DNA of 64,000 nucleotides from Taklimakanibacter albus (GTDB taxonomy: Bacteria > Pseudomonadota > Alphaproteobacteria > Rhizobiales > Aestuariivirgaceae), in assembly GCF_016595235.1 (NCBI RefSeq), contig NZ_JAENHL010000004.1:338343-402342 (forward strand), read 5' to 3'. The position numbers and the translations under genes were made by a program. Shown in pieces: positions 1-8,523 of this stretch. Numbering within the stretch: the stretch's first letter is position 1; each line of letters opens with the position of its first letter. The notes under the pieces are model-generated. The model was not told the origin of the DNA. It made no database searches and saw only the letters and a program-made list of their open reading frames with translations.

Positions 1-776
1 ACCGCCACATAGGTGGCGATCGGCAGAATCGCGCGGCCAATGGTCCGGTTGATCCGCCTGTCGAGCGAAGAGACGCAATGGACGACATGCGGCGCATGGA
101 TCTCGGCCTGCGCCGTGCGCACGATGAAATTGCGCTTCTCCTTGCGCACATCAAGCGCCGGCGTGTTCTCATGGATGAGCACGCCGCGATGGCGCGCGTC
201 ATCGGCGAGCGCCTGGGCGTACCGCAAAGGATGGATGAGAAAACTGTGCGGGTTCTTGATGCCCTGGAAATACCGCTCGGTCTTGAGCAGCATGCGGGTC
301 TGCTCGGTCGAGAGCAGCTCGAGCCCCTCGCTGAAGTCGCGCAGCATCATCTCGACATAACGCCTGGAGCCCGACGGGTCGTTGACGCGCTGTGCCACGA
401 TCACCCCGTCGCTCATGCGCAGCGTCTGATCGAGGCGGGTCACCTCGCGCCTTACATATTCGGTGCCATGGGCGGAGAGCCGATAGAGCGCCTGGGCATT
501 CTTGAGGCCCACTTTCTCGATGATGTCCTCGACGCCCAGCGCAAAACCGTTGCCGACAAAGCCGCCATTGCGTCCCGAGGCGCCCCAGGCAATGCGCTTG
601 GCCTCGAGCAGCACCGCGATGCGGCCGCGCCTTTGCACCTCCATGGCGGTGGTGAGCCCGGCGAGCCCGCCGCCGATCACGCAGACATCGGCGGCGATGA
701 CGCCCCTGGGTGGGGGCGCGGCATCGCGGGCGGGCGCGGTCGCCTCGTACCAGGTTTCGGCGGATTTGAGCGTCAT
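1..776 (-). CDS. FAD-dependent oxidoreductase (DAO/PuuB-like), 3' end outside window
   Basis: Reading the minus strand from ATG at 776 gives an open frame that runs off the left edge, so only the first ~258 residues are visible. Near residue 27 it has an FAD-binding Rossmann motif (VCVIGGGLAGLTTA), followed by an acidic residue at the end of the second strand (VLLEAK) and the segment GASGRNGGF. That segment is characteristic of the D-amino-acid-oxidase-fold family containing gamma-glutamylputrescine oxidase and sarcosine/glycine oxidases. The substrate is probably an amine or amino acid, but it cannot be fixed without the C-terminal half. The reading frame on the opposite strand over the same stretch is a shadow. 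The gene is divergent from the ATPase at 900, with about 120 bases between them. Confidence 0.85.
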   Translation of the reverse strand, partial: MTLKSAETWYEATAPARDAAPPPRGVIAADVCVIGGGLAGLTTAMEVQRRGRIAVLLEAKRIAWGASGRNGGFVGNGFALGVEDIIEKVGLKNAQALYRLSAHGTEYVRREVTRLDQTLRMSDGVIVAQRVNDPSGSRRYVEMMLRDFSEGLELLSTEQTRMLLKTERYFQGIKNPHSFLIHPLRYAQALADDARHRGVLIHENTPALDVRKEKRNFIVRTAQAEIHAPHVVHCVSSLDRRINRTIGRAILPIATYVA

Positions 777-899
777 GGCACTCCCGAATCTCAAGCCTTC
801 GCCCCCATATTACGCAAATCCGCCCTGTTGCGAGAGGCGTTGCTCCGGCCCCCTCCCTTAAGCTATTGAGACCGCTTCCGCTTTGAGGGTAACTGACCG

Positions 900-1760
900 A
901 TGCGCTTCAAGACCAGCAGGGAGTTCCGGGATTGGCCGAACAAGGCCGTGACCGTCCTCGGCATGTCCGGCGTCGGTAAGACGACGCTGGCCGACCTCCT
1001 GCAGGACCGGGACTGGTTCCACTATTCGGTCGATTACCGGATCGGCACCCGCTATATGGGCGAGCACATCGTCGACAACTTCAAGCGTGAGGCGATGAAG
1101 GTCTCCTTCCTGCGCGACCTCTTACGCTCGGATTCGATCTATATCTCCTCCAACATCACCTTCCAGAATCTGGAGCCGCTTTCGACCTATCTCGGCAAGC
1201 CCGGCAACCCCGAGAAGGGCGGCATCGACTTCGCCGAATACAAGAAACGCCAGGCCCAGCACCGCGAAGGCGAGATCAGCGCGCTCAAAGACGTGCCCGC
1301 CTTCATCGAGCGCTCGCGCGAAATCTATGGCTACAGCCACTTCGTCTGCGATTCGGGCGGCAGCCTGTGCGAGGTGGTGGATCCTGAGGATTTCAGCGAC
1401 CCCGTCCTGCAATGCCTCGCCGACAATTCGCTGCTCCTCTATATCGAGGGTACGCCGGCCCATGCCCGCATGCTGGTCGAGCGCTTCCGCAAGGCGCCGA
1501 AGCCCATGTATTACCAGCCGCGTTTCCTCGACGAGAAATGGGCCGAATACAAAAAGATCAATTCCATCACCGAGGACTGCGAGGTCGACCCCGACGGTTT
1601 CGCCGTCTGGGGCTTCGAGCAGCTGCTCCATCACCGCATTCCGCTCTATCAGGCCATCGCCCGCAATTTCGGCTATGCGGTGAAGATGGAAGACGTGCCT
1701 AATGTGAAGACAGAAGAGGATTTCCTCGATCTCGTGTCGCACGCGATCGACAAAAACTGA
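900..1760 (+). CDS. P-loop ATPase, conserved next to metA
   Basis: A protein of 286 residues with a clear Walker A motif, GMSGVGKTT, at about residues 21-29, preceded by a hydrophobic strand (AVTVLGMSG). This looks like a small nucleotide-binding protein of the kinase/ATPase P-loop class. The rest is rich in charged residues with no signal peptide or membrane segment, so it is probably cytoplasmic. The ATG follows GGTAACTGACCG and has no strong Shine-Dalgarno. It ends two bases before metA begins, so the two are almost certainly co-transcribed. I cannot name a substrate. A role tied to methionine synthesis is inference from position only. Confidence 0.75.
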   Translation: MRFKTSREFRDWPNKAVTVLGMSGVGKTTLADLLQDRDWFHYSVDYRIGTRYMGEHIVDNFKREAMKVSFLRDLLRSDSIYISSNITFQNLEPLSTYLGKPGNPEKGGIDFAEYKKRQAQHREGEISALKDVPAFIERSREIYGYSHFVCDSGGSLCEVVDPEDFSDPVLQCLADNSLLLYIEGTPAHARMLVERFRKAPKPMYYQPRFLDEKWAEYKKINSITEDCEVDPDGFAVWGFEQLLHHRIPLYQAIARNFGYAVKMEDVPNVKTEEDFLDLVSHAIDKN

Positions 1761-1762
1761 TC

Positions 1763-2680
1763 ATGCCCATCAAAATTCCGAACGACCTGCCGGCCCGCGC
1801 CACGCTCGAGCAAGAGGGGGTCATGGTCATGAGCGAGGAGAGCGCCGCCCGCCAGGACATCCGCGCCTTGCGCATCGGCCTCCTCAACCTGATGCCGAAC
1901 AAGATCAAGACCGAGACGCAGTTCGCCCGCCTTGTCGGCGCGACGCCGCTGCAGGTCGAGATGACGCTCATCAAGATGACGCATCACGTGCCGAAGAACA
2001 CGCCCAACGACCATATCCTCGCTTTCTATCGTGACTGGGTGGATGTGAAGGACGAGAAGTTCGACGGTTTCATCATCACCGGCGCGCCCATCGAGCTGCT
2101 CGAATTCACCGACGTCACCTATTGGGACGAGCTCAAGCGCGTCTTCGACTGGACGCAGACCAACGTCCATTCGAGCTTCCACATCTGTTGGGGTGCCCAG
2201 GCCGGCCTCTATCACTTCCATGGCGTGCCCAAGCACGCATTGGGGCAGAAGCGCTTCGGCGTCTACCGCCACAAGAACCTGAAACCCGCCTCGCCCTATT
2301 TGCGCGGTTTCTCCGACGATTTCTCCATTCCCGTCTCGCGCTGGACCGAGAACCGCCGCGCCGACATCCCCGCCGACAGCGGCCTCGAAATCCTGATGGA
2401 GTCGGATGAGGCCGGCCTCTGCATGATCGAGGACAAGGCCTATCGCTCGCTCTACATGTTCAACCATGTCGAATACGACTCGGCCTCGCTCGGCGAGGAA
2501 TATTGGCGCGACGTGAAGGCCAACAAGCCGATCGAGATGCCGAAGAACTATTATCCGGGCAATGATCCGCATGCCGTGCCGGAGAACCGCTGGCGCAGCC
2601 ACGCCCATCTCCTGTTCGGCAACTGGATCAACGAAGTCTATCAGACGACGCCTTTCGCGCTCGCCGATATCGGGAAATAA
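1763..2680 (+). CDS. metA: Homoserine O-acetyltransferase (MetA family)
   Basis: The product has 305 residues and is collinear with MetA of the glutamine-amidotransferase-like fold. It acylates homoserine as the first committed step of methionine synthesis. The catalytic cysteine is Cys142 (FHICWGAQ), with the downstream catalytic histidine in MFNHVEYD and Lys47 in the [11 protein letters not shown] segment. The residue at position 111 is Glu (GAPIE). In this family Glu111 is associated with acetyl-CoA use and Gly111 with succinyl-CoA use, so acetylation is predicted despite the traditional name homoserine O-succinyltransferase. It starts 2 bases after the P-loop ATPase gene and is followed 19 bases later by an AGE-family gene, which suggests one operon. 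Confidence 0.95.
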   Translation: MPIKIPNDLPARATLEQEGVMVMSEESAARQDIRALRIGLLNLMPNKIKTETQFARLVGATPLQVEMTLIKMTHHVPKNTPNDHILAFYRDWVDVKDEKFDGFIITGAPIELLEFTDVTYWDELKRVFDWTQTNVHSSFHICWGAQAGLYHFHGVPKHALGQKRFGVYRHKNLKPASPYLRGFSDDFSIPVSRWTENRRADIPADSGLEILMESDEAGLCMIEDKAYRSLYMFNHVEYDSASLGEEYWRDVKANKPIEMPKNYYPGNDPHAVPENRWRSHAHLLFGNWINEVYQTTPFALADIGK

Positions 2681-2699
2681 GGATCGGGGAGAGCGCGCG

Positions 2700-3896
2700 A
2701 TGAAGCCCCTCCCCGATTTCCGCTCACCAGACTTCCTGCGCGCCCATATGCGCGAGATCATGGATTTCTATTATCCGATCTGCCTCAACCATGAGGACGG
2801 CGGCTATTACAACGAGTATCGCGATGACGGCTTCATCACCGACCGGATGAACCAGCACGTCGTTTCCACCACCCGCTTCATTTTCAACTTCACCCTCGCC
2901 GCCGACCTCTTTGGCCGGGAAGACTACAGAGCGGCGGCCGAGCATGGCCTGCGCCATCTGAGTGACGTGCATCGTGATCCTGCTTATGGCGGTTATTTCT
3001 GGACGCTCGACCGCCGCGCGCCGAACGATGCGACGAAACATTGCTACGGCCATGCCTTCGTGCTGCTGGCCTATGCGATGGGCCTCAAGGCCGGCATCGC
3101 CGGCATGCGCCAGAAGGTCGAGGAGACTTACGCCCTGCTCGCTGAGCGCTTCTGGGAGGAAGAGCACCAGCTCTATCGGGACGAGATCAGCCGCGACTGG
3201 AAAACGGTCTCTCCTTATCGCGGCCAGAACGCCAATATGCATATGACCGAAGCCATGCTTGCGGCCTTCGAGGCGACGGGCGATGGCAAATATCTCGACC
3301 GCGCCGAGACGCTGGCGCGCCGCATCTGCGTCGACCTGCCGAAAAAGGCGCAAGGCGTCGTGTGGGAGCATTATGATGAAACCTGGTCGGTCGACTGGGA
3401 ATACAACAAGGACAATCCGCGTCATCTCTTCAGGCCTTATGGCTATCAGCCGGGCCATATGACCGAATGGACGAAGCTGCTCATGGTGCTGGAGCGCCAT
3501 CGCCCGAAGGACTGGATGCTGCCGACGGCCGTGCACCTCTATGAGACGGCATTGGCGAAGAGCACCGACATCGCCTATGGCGGCCTGCACTATAGCTACG
3601 GGCCCGACGGCCGGCTCTATGATCTCGACAAATATCACTGGGTCCAGTGCGAAACCCTGGCCGCGGCGGCGGCGCTCGCCGCGCGTACCGGCAAGGAACG
3701 CTACTGGCAGGACTATGACCGTCTGTGGGCCTATAGCTGGCGCAACTTCGTCGATCACGACTATGGTTGCTGGTATCGCATCCTGTCGCCCGACGGCCGG
3801 AAGCTCAGCGATATCAAGAGCCCGGCCGGCAAGACGGATTATCATTCCTTCGGCGCCTGCTACGAAATCCTGCGGGTTCTAGGCGCCCTGTCCTGA
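2700..3896 (+). CDS. AGE family epimerase/isomerase (N-acylglucosamine 2-epimerase-like)
   Basis: A 398-residue protein of the N-acylglucosamine 2-epimerase / mannose isomerase / cellobiose 2-epimerase family, an (alpha/alpha)6 barrel of about this length. Family-typical segments include KHCYGHAFVLLAYA, NANMHMTEAMLAAFEATGD, GYQPGHMTEWTKLL and KYHWVQCETLAAAA, which contain the histidines expected to do acid/base chemistry. ATG at 2700 follows GGGGAGAGCGCGCG and was preferred over an upstream in-frame start at 2562 that lies inside metA. Aldose-ketose isomerisation of mannose or a related sugar is likely. The exact sugar cannot be read from sequence. It probably shares the metA transcript. Confidence 0.88.
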   Translation: MKPLPDFRSPDFLRAHMREIMDFYYPICLNHEDGGYYNEYRDDGFITDRMNQHVVSTTRFIFNFTLAADLFGREDYRAAAEHGLRHLSDVHRDPAYGGYFWTLDRRAPNDATKHCYGHAFVLLAYAMGLKAGIAGMRQKVEETYALLAERFWEEEHQLYRDEISRDWKTVSPYRGQNANMHMTEAMLAAFEATGDGKYLDRAETLARRICVDLPKKAQGVVWEHYDETWSVDWEYNKDNPRHLFRPYGYQPGHMTEWTKLLMVLERHRPKDWMLPTAVHLYETALAKSTDIAYGGLHYSYGPDGRLYDLDKYHWVQCETLAAAAALAARTGKERYWQDYDRLWAYSWRNFVDHDYGCWYRILSPDGRKLSDIKSPAGKTDYHSFGACYEILRVLGALS

Positions 3897-3899
3897 TCC

Positions 3900-3931
3900 C
3901 TGTCGCTCCCCTGTCACAATCGGCCTATACT
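3900..3931 (+). promoter_or_regulatory. Possible Pho box plus -10 for the SixA-like gene
   Basis: CTGTCGC-TCCC-CTGTCAC at 3900-3917 fits the 7-4-7 layout of the PhoB box (CTGTCAT repeated at 11-base spacing). A TATACT at 3926-3931 could be the -10. The gap between box and -10 is 8 bases, where about 10 is usual. The gene ATG at 3942 lies only 11 bases past the -10 and has no Shine-Dalgarno, so its transcript would be nearly leaderless. Assigned by motif only. Confidence 0.4.
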
Positions 3932-3941
3932 CCGTCCCGCC

Positions 3942-4475
3942 ATGCTTCGCCTCCTGCTGCTCAGGCACGCCAAATCGAGCTGGACCGATCCCGGCCTCGA
4001 CGATCATGACCGCCCGCTCAATCCGCGCGGCCAGAAATCCGCGCCACTCATCGGACGCTTCATGCGCGAGCATAAGTTCAATCCCGATCTGGTGCTCTGC
4101 TCGCCGGCGCGCCGGGCGCGCGAGACCTGGAAGCTCGCATCCACCGAGCTCAGAAGCTCGCCGCGCCTCCTGATGGAGGACGGGCTTTATGATTTCGGCA
4201 ATGGCGGGCGCATTCTCGACACGGTGCGCGCCAAGGCCGACACCGCCAAGTCGATCCTCGTCGTCGGCCACAATCCCTCGATCGAACGTCTCGCCCAGCG
4301 CCTCATCGGCAAGGGCGAAGCCAAATTGCGCAAGCGTGTGACCGAGAAATATCCGACCGGCGCCCTCGCGGTGATCAGCTTCGACGCCAAGGACTGGAAG
4401 GACATCGAGGACGGCAATGGCACGCTCGCCGCCTTTGTGCGCCCGCGCGATCTCGCTAAGGAAACAGCAACTTAG
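3942..4475 (+). CDS. SixA-like histidine phosphatase
   Basis: A 177-residue member of the histidine phosphatase superfamily (branch 2a, SixA/phosphohistidine phosphatase type). The catalytic RHG-type motif is at the N terminus (LLLLRHAKSSW, His near residue 9). A second active-site histidine sits in VVGHNPSIERL, and an arginine in SPARRARETW. In this family the enzyme removes phosphate from phosphohistidine in phosphotransfer proteins, or from other small substrates. No signal peptide, so cytoplasmic. It has its own candidate promoter and may run into the ycjX-ycjF-protease genes downstream after 59 bases. Confidence 0.85.
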   Translation: MLRLLLLRHAKSSWTDPGLDDHDRPLNPRGQKSAPLIGRFMREHKFNPDLVLCSPARRARETWKLASTELRSSPRLLMEDGLYDFGNGGRILDTVRAKADTAKSILVVGHNPSIERLAQRLIGKGEAKLRKRVTEKYPTGALAVISFDAKDWKDIEDGNGTLAAFVRPRDLAKETAT

Positions 4476-4534
4476 CACTTGCGTCAGGCGTCCTATGTCC
4501 CCAACTATGGGGGCAAATCTGGATCTATGACGCA

Positions 4535-5968
4535 TTGAAACGGACTTCCCTCATCGACAGCGCGCGCATCGCGGCGGGCGGCCTCAAGGACTTTGCGTCA
4601 GGTCTCGCCACGCCGACCGTGCGGCTCGGCGTCACCGGCTTGGCGCGCGCCGGCAAAACGGTCTTCATCACCGCCCTCGTCCATGCCCTCCTCAACCAGA
4701 CGCGCCTGCCCTTGTTCGATGCGCAGGCGCAGGGCCGCATCAGCCGCGCCTATCTGGAGCCGCAGCCCGACGACGACCTGCCGCGTTTCGCCTATGAGGA
4801 TCATCTCGCAGCCTTGACGGCGGAAGACCGCCGCTGGCCGGAAAGCACCCGGCGCATCAGCCAGCTCCGCCTCACCCTCGATTACACGCCGCAAGGTTTC
4901 ATCGCGCGCAATTTCGGCCGCGACCGCGTCCATATCGACATCGTCGATTATCCGGGCGAATGGCTGCTCGACCTGCCGCTCCTCGGCCTCAGCTATCAGG
5001 AATGGTCGGCCGAGACGCTAGCCTCGAGCCGCGTCTCGCCACGCCTCGCTTTGGCGCGCGACTGGCACAGCCTCCTCGCGGCGCTCGACCCGATGAAACC
5101 CGCCGACGAGCAGCAGGCGGTGAAGGCGGCCGAGCTTTTCACGTCCTATCTCGCGCGTGGCCGCGGCACCGACGTCTCCTTATCGGCATTGCCGCCCGGC
5201 CGCTTCCTGATGCCGGGTGATCTTGCGGGCTCGCCGCTCCTCACCTTTGCACCACTCGATGTGACGGCGGACGCGTCCTTCCCGCGCGGCTCGCTCGGCG
5301 CCTTGATGGCGCGGCGTTACGACTCCTATGTGGCGAAGGTGGTGAAGCCCTTCTTCTTCGGCCATTTCGCCCGCCTCGACCGCCAGATCATCCTGGTCGA
5401 TGCCCTGACCGCGCTCAATGCCGGCGCCGACGCCATGCGCGACCTGCAGAAGGCGCTCGCCGACGTGCTCGCGGCCTTCCGCCAGGGCGCCAACAGCTGG
5501 GCCTCGGCGCTGGTCGGGCGCCGCATCGACCGCATCGTCTTCGCCGCCGCCAAGGCCGATCTCATCCACCATACGAGCCACGATCGCCTCGAGGCGATCC
5601 TCGGCCTCATCGTCAAGGACGCAGCAGCGCGCGCCGAATATTCGGGCGCCGACATCGACATCGCCGCACTTGCCGCCATTCGCGCCACGCGTGAGGCGAC
5701 ATTGCGCCAGAAGGGCGAGGATCTCCCCTGTATTGTGGGCATTCCGCAAAGGGGCGAGACCATCGGCACGGAGACCTTCGATGGCGAGACGGAAGCCGCG
5801 ATCTTTCCGGGCGATCTGCCGGCCAATCCGGAGGAAGCCTTGCGCGGCGGCCTCGAAGGCGCCCTGCGTTTTGTGAAGTTCCGCCCGCCTTTGACGGCCG
5901 GCCGGAGCTTTCCCCACATTCGCCTTGATCGCACGCTCGAATTCCTGCTGGGAGATCGCTTTAGATGA
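4535..5968 (+). CDS. ycjX: YcjX family P-loop GTPase-like protein
   Basis: A 477-residue YcjX (DUF463) family protein. The P-loop GLARAGKTVFI lies at about residues 34-44, and the family segment IDIVDYPGEWLLDLPLL further on resembles a switch-II region. These proteins are cytoplasmic nucleotide-binding proteins whose genes travel with ycjF and are often stress-linked. Their exact role is not established. The best start appears to be TTG at 4535. The nearby ATG at 4527 is out of frame and stops after three codons. Its last four bases overlap the start of ycjF, indicating translational coupling. Confidence 0.87.
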   Translation: MKRTSLIDSARIAAGGLKDFASGLATPTVRLGVTGLARAGKTVFITALVHALLNQTRLPLFDAQAQGRISRAYLEPQPDDDLPRFAYEDHLAALTAEDRRWPESTRRISQLRLTLDYTPQGFIARNFGRDRVHIDIVDYPGEWLLDLPLLGLSYQEWSAETLASSRVSPRLALARDWHSLLAALDPMKPADEQQAVKAAELFTSYLARGRGTDVSLSALPPGRFLMPGDLAGSPLLTFAPLDVTADASFPRGSLGALMARRYDSYVAKVVKPFFFGHFARLDRQIILVDALTALNAGADAMRDLQKALADVLAAFRQGANSWASALVGRRIDRIVFAAAKADLIHHTSHDRLEAILGLIVKDAAARAEYSGADIDIAALAAIRATREATLRQKGEDLPCIVGIPQRGETIGTETFDGETEAAIFPGDLPANPEEALRGGLEGALRFVKFRPPLTAGRSFPHIRLDRTLEFLLGDRFR

Positions 5969-7011
5969 ACGACGATCACCGCCGGCCGCAGGCCTTCCGT
6001 ATCGATCCCGCCCCGCACCCCGAAAAGGTGCGGCGGCCGCCGCGCGCCATTCATGGCAAGATCAAATTCGACGAGGAGCCGGACGGTCAGGAGCTGGTGG
6101 TCACGCCGCCTGCCCCCTTGCCCTCCTCGCGCAGCCTGAAATGGGGCTCGCTCCTCATCTCGGCGCTGTTCGGCCTCTTCGTCATGTGGGCCGGTCTTTC
6201 CGCCTCGAGCCTTATCGAGCAACTGTTCCAGCGCTCCGTCTATCTGGGCTGGCTGGGCGCCGGTCTCGCCGGCCTCGCCGGGCTTGCGGCGCTTGCCATC
6301 ATCATCCGCGAGATCTGGGGCCTCATGCGCCTGCGCCGCATCGAGCATGTGCAGGCCGACGCGGCGCGCGCTCTCAATCACGATGACGATGCCGCCGCCA
6401 AGCGCGTGATCGCCGCACTCAAATCCGTCTATGGCGGACGGCCCGACGCAGCCTGGGGCCTGAAGACGCTCGCCGAGCATGAGAATGACGTCATGGATGC
6501 GAAAGATCGCATCCGCCTCGCTGACCGCGACCTGGTGAGCGCCTTCGATGCCGAGACCCATCGCATCATCGCCCGCCGCAGCCGCCGCGTGACCTTGCTC
6601 ACTGCGGTTACCCCGGCCGCCGCCTTCGACATCCTTTTCGTCGCCGCCCAGAATCTCCGCATGCTGCGCGAGATCGCCTCTCTCTACGGTGGCCGTCCCT
6701 CGACCCTGTCGACCTTCAGGCTCGCCCGCATGGTGATCGGCCATCTCGCCGTCACCGGCGGACTCGCGCTCTCCGACAGCGTGATCCAGCATGTCGTCGG
6801 CAAGGGGCTGATCGGCCGGCTCTCGGCCAGGTTTGGCGAAGGTGCGGTCAATGGTATCCTCACCGCGCGCATTGGTCTCGCCGCCCGCGATGTCTGCCGC
6901 CCCATTCCGCAGGAGACCGAAGCCAAGGAGACGCTCGCGAGCCTGACCCGCGAATTGCTGAATTTCGGCGGCGAGAGCAAAGACAAAGAAAATGCCGCGC
7001 CCTCATCTTAA
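5965..7011 (+). CDS. ycjF: YcjF family membrane protein (TIGR01620/DUF697)
   Basis: A 348-residue inner-membrane protein. The N-terminal ~55 residues are polar and proline-rich. Two transmembrane helices follow at about 60-82 and 90-113 (SLLISALFGLFVMWAGLSA; LGAGLAGLAGLAALAIIIR), then a long helical region and the DUF697 core (VTLLTAVTPAAAFDILFVA). YcjF proteins occur beside ycjX throughout Proteobacteria and are thought to act with it at the membrane. The mechanism is not known. The ATG overlaps the ycjX stop by 4 bases, and the gene overlaps the following M48 protease gene by 20 bases, so the three form one tight operon. Confidence 0.87.
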   Translation: MNDDHRRPQAFRIDPAPHPEKVRRPPRAIHGKIKFDEEPDGQELVVTPPAPLPSSRSLKWGSLLISALFGLFVMWAGLSASSLIEQLFQRSVYLGWLGAGLAGLAGLAALAIIIREIWGLMRLRRIEHVQADAARALNHDDDAAAKRVIAALKSVYGGRPDAAWGLKTLAEHENDVMDAKDRIRLADRDLVSAFDAETHRIIARRSRRVTLLTAVTPAAAFDILFVAAQNLRMLREIASLYGGRPSTLSTFRLARMVIGHLAVTGGLALSDSVIQHVVGKGLIGRLSARFGEGAVNGILTARIGLAARDVCRPIPQETEAKETLASLTRELLNFGGESKDKENAAPSS

Positions 7012-7951
7012 TCTCGCCCTCCAGCGCAGCCACGATCTGCGCAACGCCCTCCATACCGCCGTCCTGATCGGCGGATCGGCAGTGCTCGTTGCCGCCATCG
7101 CCTGGACGGTCCTGGGATTCACCGGCCTCGTCTGGGCCGCGATCCTCGGCGCTATCGGCCTGTGGACGATGGGACGCGTGTCGCCCAAGATGGTGCTCGG
7201 CCTCTACAAGGCCCGCGCTCTGTCGCCGGATGAATTGCCGGACGTCCACCATGTCGTGCGTGAGCTGGCGCGCCGCGCCGATCTGCCGTCCGTGCCGCAG
7301 CTCTATTATGTGCCGAGCAAGATCCTCAACGCCTTCGCCGTCGGCACGCCGCAGGATTCGGCGATCGCCGTTACCGACGGGCTGGTGCGCACCATGACGA
7401 TGCGCCAGCTCGCCGGCATCCTTGCCCATGAGACGGCACATATCAAATCGGGCGACTTGAAAGTCATGGCGCTCGCGGACGTGCTGACCCGCATCACCAG
7501 CTCGATGTCCTTCCTTGGGCTGATCGGCATTCCCGCGCTGTTCGGCGCCGGCATCGCCATTCCCTGGCTCGGCATCCTGCTTCTCATCTTCGCACCGACC
7601 TTGGGCGGCCTGCTGCAGCTCGGCCTGTCGCGCACACGCGAATACGACGCCGATCTCGATGGCGCCGCCTTGACCGGTGATCCGGCGGGCCTTGCTTCGG
7701 CACTCGAGACACTGGAGCACCGGCAGGGCCGCGTCTGGGAAGGCCTGTTTCCGGCCGGCCGCGTGCCGAGCCCGTCCTTGCTGCGCACCCATCCCGCGAC
7801 CGAGGACCGGATGCGGCGGCTCCTCGCACTTGCCGGCGAGCCCGACGCGCAGATCGCGCTGACGACGGCACGTCCGGTGCCAGGCCCCTCTCTCGTACCG
7901 CCGATCCGCAACCCGCGCATCCACTGGCACCGCATGGGTATTTGGTACTGA
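6992..7951 (+). CDS. M48 family zinc metalloprotease (HtpX-like)
   Basis: A 319-residue membrane protease. The zinc-binding HExxH motif is HETAH, beginning at His146. The downstream zinc-ligand glutamate is likely in SRTREYDADLDG, the usual M48 position. Membrane segments lie at about 25-58 and again after the motif (FLGLIGIPALFGAGIAIPW, LGILLLIFAPTLGGLL). HtpX-type enzymes degrade damaged membrane proteins under envelope or heat stress. Its overlap with ycjF suggests that the ycjXF-protease group responds together to membrane stress (inference). The C-terminal ~50 residues, after the THPATEDRMRRL block typical of M48 proteins, are proline-rich and look dispensable. Confidence 0.9.
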   Translation: MPRPHLNLALQRSHDLRNALHTAVLIGGSAVLVAAIAWTVLGFTGLVWAAILGAIGLWTMGRVSPKMVLGLYKARALSPDELPDVHHVVRELARRADLPSVPQLYYVPSKILNAFAVGTPQDSAIAVTDGLVRTMTMRQLAGILAHETAHIKSGDLKVMALADVLTRITSSMSFLGLIGIPALFGAGIAIPWLGILLLIFAPTLGGLLQLGLSRTREYDADLDGAALTGDPAGLASALETLEHRQGRVWEGLFPAGRVPSPSLLRTHPATEDRMRRLLALAGEPDAQIALTTARPVPGPSLVPPIRNPRIHWHRMGIWY

Positions 7952-7968
7952 CAGAAGAGGGATTGTTT

Positions 7969-8514
7969 ATGACTTGCTCGCCTAGCCATGTCGCCATTCT
8001 TGTTCCCTCGGTTCATAAGGCAGCCGACCATCTCCGCCAGTTTGATTTTGAGATCGGAGAGGAAGAGGTTTTCCCGGAAACCCGGGAAATCTATGTGCAA
8101 GGCAGTGAGCGAAACGCGCTCCTCCTGATGGAGGCGAGAGATACCGGCTCCTATCGCAAGGCCCTGCAGAAACGCGGACCTGGGATCCATCATCTGGCCA
8201 TCGATGTCCTGGATCTCGAGGGATTTCTGAGCTCGATCGCCGGATCGGGCTGGTTTTTGCACCTCAACAGCCTGCAAACCATGAAGGATTTCCGATCTGC
8301 CTATCTCGCAAGGCCCGGCTTTCCGGCTTTGATCGAAGTGCAGGAAAAGACGGCGTTGATGGACGGTCCCCTCTTCGTGGACGGCGTATCGTTGCCCTTC
8401 GATCCCGGCCTCACGCGCCTGATGAAATCGGTGGGCCTCGACAGGACGGTGACTCCCGGCAATCCTTCGCTGCGCCTCGGCGGCAAGCAAATCGAGTTGG
8501 AAGCTCTGTATTAG
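7969..8514 (+). CDS. VOC (glyoxalase/bleomycin-resistance) superfamily protein
   Basis: A 181-residue protein with two betaalphabetabetabeta-type modules: SHVAILVPSVHKAADHL opens the first, and GPGIHHLAIDVLDLEGFL marks the later metal-ligand His region. This is the layout of VOC metalloenzymes such as methylmalonyl-CoA epimerase and glyoxalase I. ATG at 7969 is chosen because AGAAGAGGG lies just upstream. An in-frame start 27 bases earlier overlaps the protease gene. Visibly less G+C-rich wobble positions than its neighbours may indicate separate ancestry. Substrate unknown. An epimerase-like role is only a guess. Confidence 0.7.
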   Translation: MTCSPSHVAILVPSVHKAADHLRQFDFEIGEEEVFPETREIYVQGSERNALLLMEARDTGSYRKALQKRGPGIHHLAIDVLDLEGFLSSIAGSGWFLHLNSLQTMKDFRSAYLARPGFPALIEVQEKTALMDGPLFVDGVSLPFDPGLTRLMKSVGLDRTVTPGNPSLRLGGKQIELEALY

Positions 8515-8523
8515 TCACGAACC

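Noticed and set aside
78..869. 263-codon frame on the + strand at the left end
   Set aside because: It is the shadow of the FAD oxidoreductase on the minus strand, which has a proper Rossmann motif.
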